A stretch of 64,000 nt of DNA, from positions 124,001 through 188,000 of the forward strand of contig JAENYK010000005.1 in NCBI GenBank assembly GCA_016841825.1, given 5' to 3'. This DNA comes from Halothermothrix sp. Its GTDB lineage: Bacteria; Bacillota; Halanaerobiia; DY22613. Numbering within the stretch: the stretch's first letter is position 1; every line of letters starts with the position of its first letter. The notes under the pieces are model-generated. The model saw nothing but the letters and a program-made list of their open reading frames with translations, was not told the DNA's origin and ran no database searches. Made by a program: the position numbers and the translations under genes. Shown piece after piece: positions 39,215 through 49,064 of this stretch.

Positions 39215-39340
39215 AGAGAAGTTTCATAATCTCTATAGGTAGGAAATAACTAAGCAGTGTTTACTTCAGCGGAGATACAGATTCCCCCCTAGAAACCGTT
39301 AAGCCCATGCATTAACGGCTCGCTGTCAACGTGATTTAAT
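39215..39340 (+). repeat. Dispersed intergenic repeat, copy A
   Basis: This stretch of about 126 bp shares with copies B, C and D the blocks AGAAGTTTC, CTCTATAGGT, AAATAACTAA, AGTGTTTAC, AAATCGTTAA-like and a terminal palindrome followed by GTGATTTAAT. It lies just upstream of the NRPS promoter. No coding capacity is seen. Confidence 0.7.
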
Positions 39341-39459
39341 ATTAGCTATATTTTTATGTTATACTTTTAAGAGTCTGTCATTAGCTATTAGTGACCAAGA
39401 GGAAAAATTGCATTGGTTAGATAAGAGTTTTTAATAACCCAAATTCTGGTCTAATAATA

Positions 39460-39492
39460 AAGGGGACTGTCTCAAATTGAGACAGTCCCCTT
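39460..39492 (-). terminator. Strong terminator after the secreted esterase gene
   Basis: AAGGGGACTGTCTCA and its exact complement enclose a 3-nt loop. The hairpin lies 15 nt after the esterase stop. Confidence 0.85.
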
Positions 39493-39507
39493 AGAGTTAG
39501 TACTTAC

Positions 39508-42500
39508 TTAATATGTAACAATTAACTGAGGAGCATATGTACTGCTCTCTCCGCCATAGATCTCCAATTTATCAGAAGTAAAATCATAATTAGTAGAACC
39601 ACTTAATCTAAACTGAGTCTTGCCAGTTGTATTAATAAACTGCAGAGCACTTAATGGAATGGCGACCTCAGTATATTGATTATTACTTTCCGGAATACTC
39701 AAAGTGGCTATACCTTCTGCACCGGCAGCTGGGCTGGCAGAAACATTGGCATCATAATCGTCTAATTCTAAAGCACTAACTAGTCCAAAATAACCTTGAG
39801 TCATATCCAGACTCAAAGACTGGACATTTCCTGTAAGACTTTTACGGTAGATCCTTAGCTTGGCACTAGTAATCTGTACATCATCTGGTAAGTTGCTAGT
39901 ATCAAAGGAAAGAATCACCCGATATGTATCCTGGTTATACATTCCCTTATCACCGATAGTATGGGATACTGTACTCATGCTATCAATAGCATACTTACCT
40001 ACATAACCATCTTCATAGCTTACTGATGAGAAAGATACTTCAGTGGCAGAAACTACAGTATAAATTTCAGTTTTTACAGATTCAACGTTACCGGCACTAT
40101 CTATAGCAAAGAATTTTACAGTTGTATTAGCAGTAATTTGTAATGGAGTAGTATACTGTGGGGAACCAGTAGTTGGAATACTACCATTTAATGTATAATA
40201 AATAGTAGCAGGTTCATTAGCTATCAATTCAACAGTTACAGACCCTGTATATGTACTTCCTGATGGTGTTGCTGTAGTAGTCGGAGCTGTAGTATCTGCT
40301 GATACATTAATTACATATGAAGCAGTACTTACTGTCTCCTGGTTACCTGCCAGGTCAACACTGAAAAATTTCAAAGTAGTATTTTCAGTAAATACTAATG
40401 GTTGACTATACTGATAAGAACCTGCGGTTGGGGTGCTACCATCCAGAGTGTAATAAGTGGTGGCTTCTTCGTTAACTGTTAATGTTACAGTTACCGAATT
40501 AGAGTATTCACCGCCTGCAGGATTAACAGTAGTTACTGGTGCAGTGGTATCACTGCTTCCACCATAACTAATAATTAACTGAGGAGCATAACTACTATCC
40601 TCTCCTCCATAGATCTCTAATGCGTCGGATGAATAATTGGCAGTATTAGTGGACTTTAATCTGAATTGAGTCTTTCCGGTTCGATTAATGTGAGTAAATG
40701 CTCCTGCTGGCAGATTGACTTCCGAATAACTATTGTTAGACCCCGGTACATCCATACTACCAATATCGCTTGACGAAGCAGCAGCATTATAATCGCTTCT
40801 CTCCAATCCACTTTCGGCACCAAAATGACCATTTATAATATCCACATTGATTCCCTCGATCGAACCAGTTAATGATTTGCGGTAAATTCGAAGTTTCGCT
40901 GTTTCAATTATTGCATTATCAGGTAAAGAACTGGTATCAAAGGATAATACTGTCCGATAAGTATCGCTATTATAAAATCCTTTATCGCCTAACTTATGAA
41001 CAGTCGTACTCATACCATCTGCCGAGAACATTCCAGCAAATCCATCCTCTGAAGCAATGGATTTAAATACAGTATCAGTGCTCTGAGTAATATTGTAACT
41101 GGCAGATTTTACATTTTCAGTATTACCATCTCCATCAATACTAAAGAATTTAATGGTTGTATTGACTGTTATGAAGATTGGACTACTATACTGAGGTGAT
41201 CCAGTTGTTGGAGTACTGCCATCAAGAGTATAATACGTAGTTGCCGGTTCATTGGCAACTAATTCTACTGTAACAGAATTGGTATATGTTCCACTAGGTG
41301 GATTGGCTGTTGTTACTGGTGGGGTAATATCATCAGTAATAGTATATCTTTCAGTTTTCACTTGTTCTTGATTGTTTGAACTATCAACACTGAAGAATTT
41401 CAATGTAGCAGTACCAGTAATACTAATCATTCCAGTATATCTTGGAGAACTGGTTGTTGGAGTACTACCATCAAGAGTATAATAAGTAGTTGCTGGTTCA
41501 TTGACACTTAATTCTACATCAACTGAACCACTATACTCACCACCTCCTGGATTTGCAGTTGTTACTGGTGGGGTTGTATCCGAACCACCCATTGGATGAT
41601 TCATAAAAAATTCCCATGAAATTGTGGTTGCATCTGGTCCATTCGGATCAGTATATGATCCAGCAGTAGAACCACCAGACCAGGCATGGCTCATCCCCTC
41701 TACCATATATTTTTCCATGACAATCTGACCATTGTTATCTTTGTATACATACCTTGTATAACTTCGTCCACCTGAAACTTGCCCATTAATTGTCTCTTCA
41801 GGAGTATCGTCAATATTATTATTATCTGTACCGTCAGAAGCCAGGTCATTGGTTTGTGCCATTTGAGAAATTACTTGATTACCATTAACTGTTGCTACTG
41901 TATAATCAGAAGTACCATGAAAAACTATTGTAGGTACTACCCTTGCATAACTCCCCATTGCATTATAGGCTATATTACCCTGAGAATTTGGAGTAGGTCC
42001 ACCACTGGACATGACAGTAAAAGCTGAAGTCATGCTGGTTGCAGCTTTATATTCCATCCCCGCATCTACACAGATTGCAGCGAAAACGTCTGGATAGGTA
42101 ACACCCATAATTACTGTCATGGCTGCTCCTGCCGAAATACCAGCTACATACACTCTATTATCGTCTACTGAATAGCGAGATTTCACCTCATTAACCATAC
42201 CGACAATAACCGATGGCTCTCCTGACCCTCTAGATTGATGACCTGGCTCAAACCAGTTCCAGCATTTGTTCATATTAGCTGATGAAGGTTGGTCAGGATA
42301 TATTACAATAAACATCTCCTGATCTGCTAAATCATTCATTTTGGTTCCAGCAGCAAACTGATCTGGATTTTGCGTACATCCATGTAACATTACCACTAAG
42401 GGAACCTCTTGGCCACTTTGGTATCCTGTTGGGATATACACTTTATAGTTTTTTCCTCCATAACTATCGGAAAGAAAACTTCCCGCTTCACTGACAGCTG

Positions 42501-42567
42501 GTAATACTGTGACCACAACTACCAGCATTAACAACATCAAGACTAATCCCCGCAGTTTTTTTCTCAT
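39508..42567 (-). CDS. Secreted PHB-depolymerase/feruloyl-esterase-type esterase with repeat modules
   Basis: A signal peptide (about residues 1-28, ending AVSEAG) directs export. Residues 30-328 form an alpha/beta hydrolase of the PHB-depolymerase-type esterase family: oxyanion region LHGCTQNPDQF, lipase box GISAG (Ser 145), Asp 221 in HGTSDYT and His 294 in GMSHAW. Next come two chitobiase C-terminal-like beta-sandwich repeats (about 332-412 and 417-495, marked YYTLDGSTPTT), a DNRLRE-type module (about 500-678, SFDTSSLPDNA), two more chitobiase-like repeats and a second DNRLRE-type module at the C-terminus. The repeats probably bind polysaccharide or act as spacers. The enzyme likely deacylates plant polymers or polyesters outside the cell. 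No sortase or cell-wall anchor is seen. Confidence 0.9.
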   Translation of the reverse strand: MRKKLRGLVLMLLMLVVVVTVLPAVSEAGSFLSDSYGGKNYKVYIPTGYQSGQEVPLVVMLHGCTQNPDQFAAGTKMNDLADQEMFIVIYPDQPSSANMNKCWNWFEPGHQSRGSGEPSVIVGMVNEVKSRYSVDDNRVYVAGISAGAAMTVIMGVTYPDVFAAICVDAGMEYKAATSMTSAFTVMSSGGPTPNSQGNIAYNAMGSYARVVPTIVFHGTSDYTVATVNGNQVISQMAQTNDLASDGTDNNNIDDTPEETINGQVSGGRSYTRYVYKDNNGQIVMEKYMVEGMSHAWSGGSTAGSYTDPNGPDATTISWEFFMNHPMGGSDTTPPVTTANPGGGEYSGSVDVELSVNEPATTYYTLDGSTPTTSSPRYTGMISITGTATLKFFSVDSSNNQEQVKTERYTITDDITPPVTTANPPSGTYTNSVTVELVANEPATTYYTLDGSTPTTGSPQYSSPIFITVNTTIKFFSIDGDGNTENVKSASYNITQSTDTVFKSIASEDGFAGMFSADGMSTTVHKLGDKGFYNSDTYRTVLSFDTSSLPDNAIIETAKLRIYRKSLTGSIEGINVDIINGHFGAESGLERSDYNAAASSSDIGSMDVPGSNNSYSEVNLPAGAFTHINRTGKTQFRLKSTNTANYSSDALEIYGGEDSSYAPQLIISYGGSSDTTAPVTTVNPAGGEYSNSVTVTLTVNEEATTYYTLDGSTPTAGSYQYSQPLVFTENTTLKFFSVDLAGNQETVSTASYVINVSADTTAPTTTATPSGSTYTGSVTVELIANEPATIYYTLNGSIPTTGSPQYTTPLQITANTTVKFFAIDSAGNVESVKTEIYTVVSATEVSFSSVSYEDGYVGKYAIDSMSTVSHTIGDKGMYNQDTYRVILSFDTSNLPDDVQITSAKLRIYRKSLTGNVQSLSLDMTQGYFGLVSALELDDYDANVSASPAAGAEGIATLSIPESNNQYTEVAIPLSALQFINTTGKTQFRLSGSTNYDFTSDKLEIYGGESSTYAPQLIVTY

Positions 42568-42628
42568 CGTCTAAACCCCCTTATTATTATGTAAGTCACC
42601 CAATCCTTTTGATTCCACCTCCTTTCAT

Positions 42629-43759
42629 TTAATTTTTCTGACTAATTCCAGGATTGAGTAAATATTTAACTAATCCTTTCACCACACTATCTGCTTCTAT
42701 GCCGCCAAAACCACAACAATCATTAGTTGAAAAGGAATATAAGTTAACAATATGAAGGTTTTGGTCTAATACTAACATAAGTGGTGGATTTCGAAAATAA
42801 TTAGCAGCAAAATTTATATATTCTGATGCAGTATCCTGCCTTTCTACAGTGTTATAAAGATTAATTTCCTGATAATCTAATATAGGCAAATCTAGTTCGT
42901 ATAATTCAGGGACTAACTTATTGCTATCGCCTTTCTGGGGAGGTTTACCACCATAAATTTTGTGATACTCGTTAATTGCATTTTGGGTTATTTTGTTATT
43001 GTAATCGACAATCACTCCTATGTTTATCATCCCAGTATACTCTTTTTTTATCTTAATTAAGAAAGGTCTTATCATTTTTGAGAGTATTCCATCATTAAGC
43101 ACAAAAAGCAAAAATGATTTTCCATTTTCCTGATTAAAGTCTTTTTGCAACCATTCTGTTATAACTGGCAAATCAATCTTTTGTCCTAATTTAATTTCGT
43201 TTAAAGAAGGACTCATTTTTTCGTTAAAGGCAAAATCTTTTACAATTTGTTCATAGAACGTCCAGTAACTTAGCTCAAATTTGAAACGATACCGAACTAT
43301 TCCTTTTTCATCAATTAGATAAGTAAAATACTCCTTTCCAGGATCAAGAATACTTTTTACCTTATCATAATTTTTAATCATTTTAATTCCAGAGAAAGTT
43401 AACTCTGTAACACTCGACTCTAAAATTTGTCCAATATGGACTATTGTAATTCTCATCTTTCCAGCATATCTTACTGCCCAATCTTTTAGAATTGGATAAA
43501 AATTCTGACAATTATAGCAACCTCCAGTTACAAAAACCACTAAATTCTTCTCACTAGAACTAAATAAATCGATCTTTTCTCCATTTATAGTTACAAATTT
43601 AGTATTTAGTAACTTCTCGCCAACCTGTGTCCCCGATTGTATCAGATTGAGATAATTATCTGAAAGATATAATTCAATCTCCTCCGCTATAGCAATTCTA
43701 CCAGCGAATATTAGGCATAAACCCAACATTCCCATCATTATTACGTATAATTTCTTCAT
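42629..43759 (-). CDS. Secreted thioredoxin-fold protein
   Basis: The 376-residue protein has a signal peptide (about residues 1-25, ending AIAEE) and an N-terminal thioredoxin-like domain with a CxxC site, GGCYNCQNF (about residue 85). The second half starts another thioredoxin-like pattern (GQKIDLPVITEWLQKDF, SFLLFVLNDG, IGVIVDYNN) without a CxxC, and ends in a Cys-containing segment NDCCGFGG. It may be an extracytoplasmic disulphide reductase or redox partner of the TlpA/AhpC-TSA type. The start is MKKLYV at 43759, with GAGGAG about 8 nt upstream, rather than the longer frame. It is next to the esterase gene on the same strand, but no functional link is visible. Confidence 0.75.
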   Translation of the reverse strand: MKKLYVIMMGMLGLCLIFAGRIAIAEEIELYLSDNYLNLIQSGTQVGEKLLNTKFVTINGEKIDLFSSSEKNLVVFVTGGCYNCQNFYPILKDWAVRYAGKMRITIVHIGQILESSVTELTFSGIKMIKNYDKVKSILDPGKEYFTYLIDEKGIVRYRFKFELSYWTFYEQIVKDFAFNEKMSPSLNEIKLGQKIDLPVITEWLQKDFNQENGKSFLLFVLNDGILSKMIRPFLIKIKKEYTGMINIGVIVDYNNKITQNAINEYHKIYGGKPPQKGDSNKLVPELYELDLPILDYQEINLYNTVERQDTASEYINFAANYFRNPPLMLVLDQNLHIVNLYSFSTNDCCGFGGIEADSVVKGLVKYLLNPGISQKN

Positions 43760-43916
43760 AATGTCAACTCCTCTCAATCGTGATCAAAATTGAGCAACCT
43801 TTACATCTAAAAACTAAATAGTTTCAGCCTCTTTTAGAATAACTAAAATAAGTTACAGGCAAGTTACAAATATTGATATTATTTTTATTTTACAGGTATT
43901 TAGTAAGTCTTTTTCC

Positions 43917-43970
43917 TTGGAATCAAAAAAACGGAAGGTCATAAATGATCCTCCGTTTTTTTGATTCCAA
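43917..43970 (-). terminator. Terminator after the subtilase-HEAT gene
   Basis: TTGGAATCAAAAAAACGGA and its exact complement make a 19-nt stem with a 16-nt loop region, 26 nt after the stop at 43996. A/T runs within the stem make it usable in either direction. Confidence 0.8.
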
Positions 43971-43995
43971 GCCCTTATCTATCTTAAATTTTAAA

Positions 43996-46032
43996 TCATA
44001 AATCTTTCTGGCTTAAATCTCGTAAAAGTCCTTTAGCTTCACATCTTACTAACTCCTGTGAGTCATGTGTCAATGATCGCAGAAGTAATTCCAGTTGTTG
44101 CGGCTCAGGATGAATTGCTGCCAGAGTGTGCAAAGCCTGATACCGAAGCCACATCTCAGTCTCCTGGACAAACATATCATACACTTTCTTGACAAATCGA
44201 CTGGCTTCTGTGCCATACTTTTCTAAAATCTCCAAAAGTATCTGCTGATCAAGATTGCTATTCTGTACTAACTCTTCTTCAATTTTCTCTAACACCTTCT
44301 CAGAATTAATCTCACTCAAAATCTTTCCAGCTAATCTTTTTTTCTCAAGTTGATTCTCCTCCAATATAGATATTAACTCAGGAATAGAACTCTCTCCTAT
44401 CCTGATTATATGGGTAATAATAAGTTCAGAGAATCCGAAATTCTCTATACCAAATGTCAATAATGTATTTATTGGCATTTTATCCCTATTAAGAATGATT
44501 TTGCAGACTTGTTTTCGAACTTTTAAAGAAGGATGATATAAATAATAGGGAAGAGTATTTTTTGCTTTTGGTGAAACAAATTCTTCCAATGTTCTCAACA
44601 ATAAGATTAGTTTTCGTTCACTTTTGACCGACTCAATAGTAATAATAAGTTTTTCAACAGCCTCTTCCCCTAAAGATATGAGCCTGGCTCTGGCTACATT
44701 AGCTACTTTAGATGATAGGCTCCAGATATGATTAATTAAGGAGTCATAATCTTTACCACTCACATTGACATGAAATATTAGAAATCTTTCCATTCCAATA
44801 AAAATCCATACTATACACAAACCAACTAATCGAAAATCAATCACTCCAGAGCTAAATCCACTCGCTTTAGTACCAACCATACCTCCAAAAATAATACACC
44901 AAATGCATCCGACAAATATTTTGTTCCAACCTGTCAGTGCTAAAACCACAAAAATTAGACCTCCCCACCAGAATAAGTCTATCATCTCAAATCCCATGTT
45001 TCGCCAGAGATTATAGACAAATAATGCCCGATCTCCTATTAGAAGAACAAAGGGAATACCGACCAATATTCCGAAAAATATAATAATGAATTTTTGCGGC
45101 CAACTAACAGCGATTACTCCGAAAAGGAGTAAACAGGAAAGTACGATGAATATAGTAGTATAAGAATTTAACCATCTTTGAGAATCAATACTAGTTAAGA
45201 TCTTCTCTTTATTAATTACGCCAATCCCTAATTTTTTCTTAAAAAACATTGGATCGCTAATTGGTTCTGTGTTTTCCAGTACAATATTTAACGCTTCTCT
45301 GATAGTTAAGTCGGTTTTCTGATCTAATATATTAGCAATTAATCCGACAATCCTGGGTGCAGAAAACGAAGTCCCTTCAGCTTTCAGAGTTTTTATCCAG
45401 ACCTGACCAGGAAAATATTGATGGGCGATAAATTCCACTGATCCAGGAGCAGATATATCAATAAACTCCCCATAATTAGAGCTGGGTGCTCTACCCTCTT
45501 CATTAGCATTGGCAACTGTTATCACTTCGTTTGCATAACCTGCAGGATATACAGGTATTTCGGAATCATCATTTCCAGCAGCTGAAACTAGCAAGACTCC
45601 TGCCTGATGCAGATCGCGAATAATCTGATGATGTTCTATATTGTCTTGATCGAATGCCAGACTGATATTAACCAATACCTTGTGAGTCGGATTATTCTGT
45701 TTATACTCCAGAATCCCTCGCAGAGCAGAAAGATACTTCTCTACTTTTAGATTATCATCTTCTCCATCAACACTAGCTGATTTAATAGTAATCCCTCTGG
45801 CTTCTTCCCTAATCACCCTCGCAACTATACTGCCATGATTGATCTTTTGTAATCCCTCAACGGGAAGGTTCTCTACAAATCTAAAATCAACTTCTGTATC
45901 AACAACAAATACCACTACCTCTGTATTGGTTCCAGGAAGTCGTCCATAATGAATCAATAGGAAAACTGTGATGCTAATTACCATCAGGAGAATAATTTCA
46001 TTTGATCTGAAAATTTTTAAAAATTTTCTCAT
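43996..46032 (-). CDS. Membrane subtilase (S8 protease) fused to transmembrane and HEAT-repeat regions
   Basis: The 678-residue protein starts with a hydrophobic anchor (about 13-28). A compact subtilase domain follows with a complete triad: Asp 45 in VVDTEVDF, His 66 in NHGSIVA, Ser 222 in GTSFSAP, plus the oxyanion Asn 153 in SAAGNDD. About five hydrophobic segments follow (roughly residues 290-420), and then a C-terminal region of about 240 residues made of HEAT-like helical repeats. By topology the protease would face outside and the HEAT region inside, or the reverse. The domain is shorter than secreted subtilisins and has no obvious propeptide. The substrate is unknown; it could act on the membrane or cell surface. 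Confidence 0.85.
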   Translation of the reverse strand: MRKFLKIFRSNEIILLMVISITVFLLIHYGRLPGTNTEVVVFVVDTEVDFRFVENLPVEGLQKINHGSIVARVIREEARGITIKSASVDGEDDNLKVEKYLSALRGILEYKQNNPTHKVLVNISLAFDQDNIEHHQIIRDLHQAGVLLVSAAGNDDSEIPVYPAGYANEVITVANANEEGRAPSSNYGEFIDISAPGSVEFIAHQYFPGQVWIKTLKAEGTSFSAPRIVGLIANILDQKTDLTIREALNIVLENTEPISDPMFFKKKLGIGVINKEKILTSIDSQRWLNSYTTIFIVLSCLLLFGVIAVSWPQKFIIIFFGILVGIPFVLLIGDRALFVYNLWRNMGFEMIDLFWWGGLIFVVLALTGWNKIFVGCIWCIIFGGMVGTKASGFSSGVIDFRLVGLCIVWIFIGMERFLIFHVNVSGKDYDSLINHIWSLSSKVANVARARLISLGEEAVEKLIITIESVKSERKLILLLRTLEEFVSPKAKNTLPYYLYHPSLKVRKQVCKIILNRDKMPINTLLTFGIENFGFSELIITHIIRIGESSIPELISILEENQLEKKRLAGKILSEINSEKVLEKIEEELVQNSNLDQQILLEILEKYGTEASRFVKKVYDMFVQETEMWLRYQALHTLAAIHPEPQQLELLLRSLTHDSQELVRCEAKGLLRDLSQKDL

Positions 46033-46158
46033 TCTAGACTTCTCCTTTTCCTTAAAAGATAAACTATCATTTACTTCTGGTAATTCTTCTATCGTCTATT
46101 AATTCCTGCAAATATATTTAATAGACCAGCAGTCTTCTTATCTTTAGACAAAATCACT

Positions 46159-46191
46159 GAAAAGAAAAAGGTTGGAGTATAACCCCAACCT
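46159..46191 (-). terminator. Terminator of the oad operon
   Basis: On the minus strand AGGTTGG and CCAACCT pair around a 9-nt loop, followed by TTTTTCTTTT. It lies 16 nt after the oadA stop. Confidence 0.8.
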
Positions 46192-46206
46192 GAAAATTTT
46201 AAATTC

Positions 46207-47544
46207 CTAGCCATTCCGCTTCTTCAAAAATGCCAATGCAGGTTCTGGAAACAGAATATAGGAGAGTACATCTTCTTCACTTTTAGCCAGATCTTTAATC
46301 TCTGCAGCTTTTTCATCGTAAATAGGAGATAATTGATCTGCATAGCGACCCTGGATCTCTTTCTCATCGCCAATAATCATCTTTTTAAACTCTTCTGAGA
46401 TCTTTCCTGGAGCCTGACCATACATGCCTTTAACATAATCTTTGATCTCTTTTGATTTAATTTTATAGCGTTCACCAGTTATTACATTAAACACTGCTTG
46501 AGTACCAACAATCTGGCTCATTGGTGTTACCAGAGGTGGATGACCTAATTCTTCTTTGATCTTTGGTACTTCAACTAATACCTCTGGATATTTATGCAGC
46601 ATCTTTTGCTGACGTAAAGCATTTCGCAAGTTTGACAACATACCGCCAGGAATTTGATAAACTAAGACCTCTGGGTCAATCCCACTACCGGCAGCCAGAA
46701 ACTCTTTTCTCAATTCCCTAACTTCTTTGAAATGCTTATTGATCGCAGATACCTTCCCTAAATCAATCCCAGTATTGTATTCAGTTTCATTTAAAATAGC
46801 TACCATAGTCTCTGTTGCTGGCTGAGAAGTCGCCAATGCAAAACTGGATAAGGCACAATCAATCACGTCAGCACCGGCTTCAACTGCTTTCATATAGGTT
46901 ACTGCAGCCAGTCCACTAGTATAATGACAGTGCAGTTGAACGGGCATATCAGGCATCTCTTCCTTGATCTTTTTCACTAATTTGTAGGCGGTCATTGGTG
47001 TAAGCAATCCAGCCATGTCCTTAATACAGATCGAATCTACACCCAGATCCTTTAATTTACGCGCCAAATCCAGATATGCAGGGATATTATGTACTGGACT
47101 AGTGGTATATACCAGACAACCTTGAGCATGAGCTCCGGCTTCTTTAGTTACCTTAATCGCCAATTCCAAGTTACGAATATCATTCAAAGCGTCGAAAATT
47201 CGAATTATGTCAATTCCATTCTCCACAGATTTTTTAACAAATCGCTCTACTATCTCATCAGGATAATGGCGATAACCTAAAAGGTTTTGACCTCTCAACA
47301 ACATCTGCAAAGGAGTTTTTTTGATATTTCTCTTCAAAGCACGTAATCTTTCCCAGGGATCTTCGTTTAAAAATCTCAGGCAAGAATCGAAAGTAGCTCC
47401 ACCCCAAACTTCTAGAGAAAAATATCCCACTTCATCCATTGCTTCTGCAACCGAAAGCATATCTTCAGTCTTCATTCTAGTAGCCATCAAAGATTGATGA
47501 CCATCCCGTAGAACGGTCTCAGTAATCTTAACTCGTTTAGTCAC
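46207..47544 (-). CDS. oadA: Oxaloacetate decarboxylase alpha subunit (carboxyltransferase)
   Basis: The 445-residue protein is the carboxyltransferase part: ETVLRDGHQSLMATRM at the start, WGGATFDSCLRFLNEDPWERL, the metal-binding region LHCHYTSGL and QIPGGMLSNLRNAL. It lacks the C-terminal biotin domain found in fused versions; that domain is a separate gene (48705-49064). It transfers CO2 from oxaloacetate (or a related acid) to biotin, for decarboxylation by the beta subunit. The start is GTG 47544 with AAAGGAG upstream. It is the last gene of the order oadG, biotin carrier, oadB, oadA. A pyruvate carboxylase B or methylmalonyl-CoA decarboxylase role is less likely from the sequence and operon. 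Confidence 0.9.
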   Translation of the reverse strand: MTKRVKITETVLRDGHQSLMATRMKTEDMLSVAEAMDEVGYFSLEVWGGATFDSCLRFLNEDPWERLRALKRNIKKTPLQMLLRGQNLLGYRHYPDEIVERFVKKSVENGIDIIRIFDALNDIRNLELAIKVTKEAGAHAQGCLVYTTSPVHNIPAYLDLARKLKDLGVDSICIKDMAGLLTPMTAYKLVKKIKEEMPDMPVQLHCHYTSGLAAVTYMKAVEAGADVIDCALSSFALATSQPATETMVAILNETEYNTGIDLGKVSAINKHFKEVRELRKEFLAAGSGIDPEVLVYQIPGGMLSNLRNALRQQKMLHKYPEVLVEVPKIKEELGHPPLVTPMSQIVGTQAVFNVITGERYKIKSKEIKDYVKGMYGQAPGKISEEFKKMIIGDEKEIQGRYADQLSPIYDEKAAEIKDLAKSEEDVLSYILFPEPALAFLKKRNG

Positions 47545-47572
47545 TATATATTCACTCCTTTAAGAATAAAAA

Positions 47573-48697
47573 TTAACCTAACAGGGCCAGCAAACATCCG
47601 GCAGCAATAGCAGAACCTATTACTCCAGCAACATTAGGACCCATTGCGTGCATCAATAGATAGTTACCTGGATTAGCTTTCAATCCTTCTTTCTGCACTA
47701 CCCGGGCTGCCATAGGTACAGCAGATACACCTGCAGCACCAATAAGTGGATTGATCTTTCCACCAGATAAAACTTTCATTAATTTGCCTAATAAAACTCC
47801 ACTGGCTGTACCGATAGAGAAGGCAAACAAACCTAATAAGATAATTTTAACAGTATCTAACGACAAAAAAGTTGCAGCATTAGCAGTAGCTCCTACCGTC
47901 AAGCCCAGGAAAATAGTAACAATATTAGTCAATTCGTTCTGAGCAGTTTTCGATAGTCTTTCGACTACTCCACATTCCCGCAAAAGATTCCCAAACATCA
48001 GTGTACCCAGAAGGGCACCAGCACTTGGTAATAAAAAGATACCAAATAGAGCAATCATAATGGCAAAGACGATCTTTTCAGCCTTGCTTACTGGGCGAAG
48101 TTGTTCCATCTTGATCTTTCTCTCTTCAGGAGTAGTTAAAAGCCGCATAATTGGTGGTTGAATGATCGGTACCAATGCCATATAAGAATAGGCAGCAACT
48201 GCAATTGGGGCTAATAACTTATCAGCTAACTTTGAGGTTAAAAAGATGGCAGTTGGCCCATCTGCCCCACCAATAATCCCGATAGAAGCAGCTTCATTCA
48301 AAGGAAATCCAAGTAACACCGCACCTAGGAACGTTATAAAAATACCAATTTGGGCTGCTGCTCCTAAAAGAATACTTCGCGGGTTAGCGATCAAAGGTCC
48401 GAAATCTGTCATTGCTCCGACACCTAAAAAAATCAGTGGAGGATAGATTCCCAGTTTTACCCCCTGATATAAATAATAGAACAAACCCCCCTCTTCCATT
48501 AAACCAGTTGATGGAATATTAGCAAGCATTATTCCAAATCCAATGGGAACCAATAACAAAGGTTCATATCCTTTTTTAATAGCTAAGTAAAGTAATCCAA
48601 ACGAGATTAGGATCATCAAGATCTGTTTTGGGTCTACACCAGCAAATCCAGTATCCTGCCATAAAGACAATAATTTTTCAGCAAACATTAGCCTCAC
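47573..48697 (-). CDS. oadB: Na+-transporting decarboxylase beta subunit
   Basis: The 374-residue membrane protein matches the OadB/GcdB/MmdB beta subunit: [62 protein letters not shown] (the Na+-binding Asp region) and the repeat [14 protein letters not shown] with [12 protein letters not shown]. It decarboxylates carboxybiotin and pumps Na+ outward. About nine to eleven membrane segments are visible. It starts 7 nt after the biotin carrier gene. The start could be GTG 48697 or ATG 48688; neither has an ideal ribosome binding site. Confidence 0.93.
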   Translation of the reverse strand: MRLMFAEKLLSLWQDTGFAGVDPKQILMILISFGLLYLAIKKGYEPLLLVPIGFGIMLANIPSTGLMEEGGLFYYLYQGVKLGIYPPLIFLGVGAMTDFGPLIANPRSILLGAAAQIGIFITFLGAVLLGFPLNEAASIGIIGGADGPTAIFLTSKLADKLLAPIAVAAYSYMALVPIIQPPIMRLLTTPEERKIKMEQLRPVSKAEKIVFAIMIALFGIFLLPSAGALLGTLMFGNLLRECGVVERLSKTAQNELTNIVTIFLGLTVGATANAATFLSLDTVKIILLGLFAFSIGTASGVLLGKLMKVLSGGKINPLIGAAGVSAVPMAARVVQKEGLKANPGNYLLMHAMGPNVAGVIGSAIAAGCLLALLG

Positions 48698-48704
48698 CCA
48701 TTCC

Positions 48705-49064
48705 TTATTCTTTTTCCAGGACTAACAGAGTATCTCCAGTCTCTACGGTAGCTCCCACAGATGTCATAATTTGCACTACTTTACCATTAGATAATGCAGC
48801 AATCTCGTTTTCTAATTTTAAGGCTTCCAGAGTCAATAAGACATCACCTGTTTTTACTCTGTCACCAACTTTAACATTAATTTTTAAAATTGTACCCCCC
48901 AAAGGAGCTTCGACTGGTTCGCCGCTTACTGGTGCAGTTGGTGTTACTTCCTCGACTTCTTTTTTGACTGGAGTAGCATTAGGCTCACTGGCCACATCTT
49001 CACCAATTAATTTTATTTGAACCACAAATTCTTCATTGTCAACTTTTACCTGATACTTTTTCAT
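48705..49064 (-). CDS. Biotin carrier protein of the decarboxylase Na+ pump
   Basis: The 119-residue protein has a short N-terminal strand region, an Ala/Pro/Val/Glu-rich linker (about residues 27-50) and a C-terminal biotinyl domain of about 65 residues. The attachment motif reads EALKLEN instead of the usual EAMKMxx, so both Met residues flanking the biotinyl Lys are Leu. The Lys is conserved and the fold motifs ([26 protein letters not shown]) are normal. It carries CO2 between OadA and OadB. Its start overlaps oadG by 4 nt. Leu variants are known in some biotinyl and lipoyl domains, so it may still be biotinylated; a lipoyl role is less likely in this operon. Confidence 0.88.
   Translation of the reverse strand: MKKYQVKVDNEEFVVQIKLIGEDVASEPNATPVKKEVEEVTPTAPVSGEPVEAPLGGTILKINVKVGDRVKTGDVLLTLEALKLENEIAALSNGKVVQIMTSVGATVETGDTLLVLEKE

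Noticed and set aside
40020-41560. DNA-level tandem repeats in the esterase gene as a CRISPR or satellite array
   Set aside because: The repeats are in frame, of domain size and diverged, so they encode duplicated protein modules.
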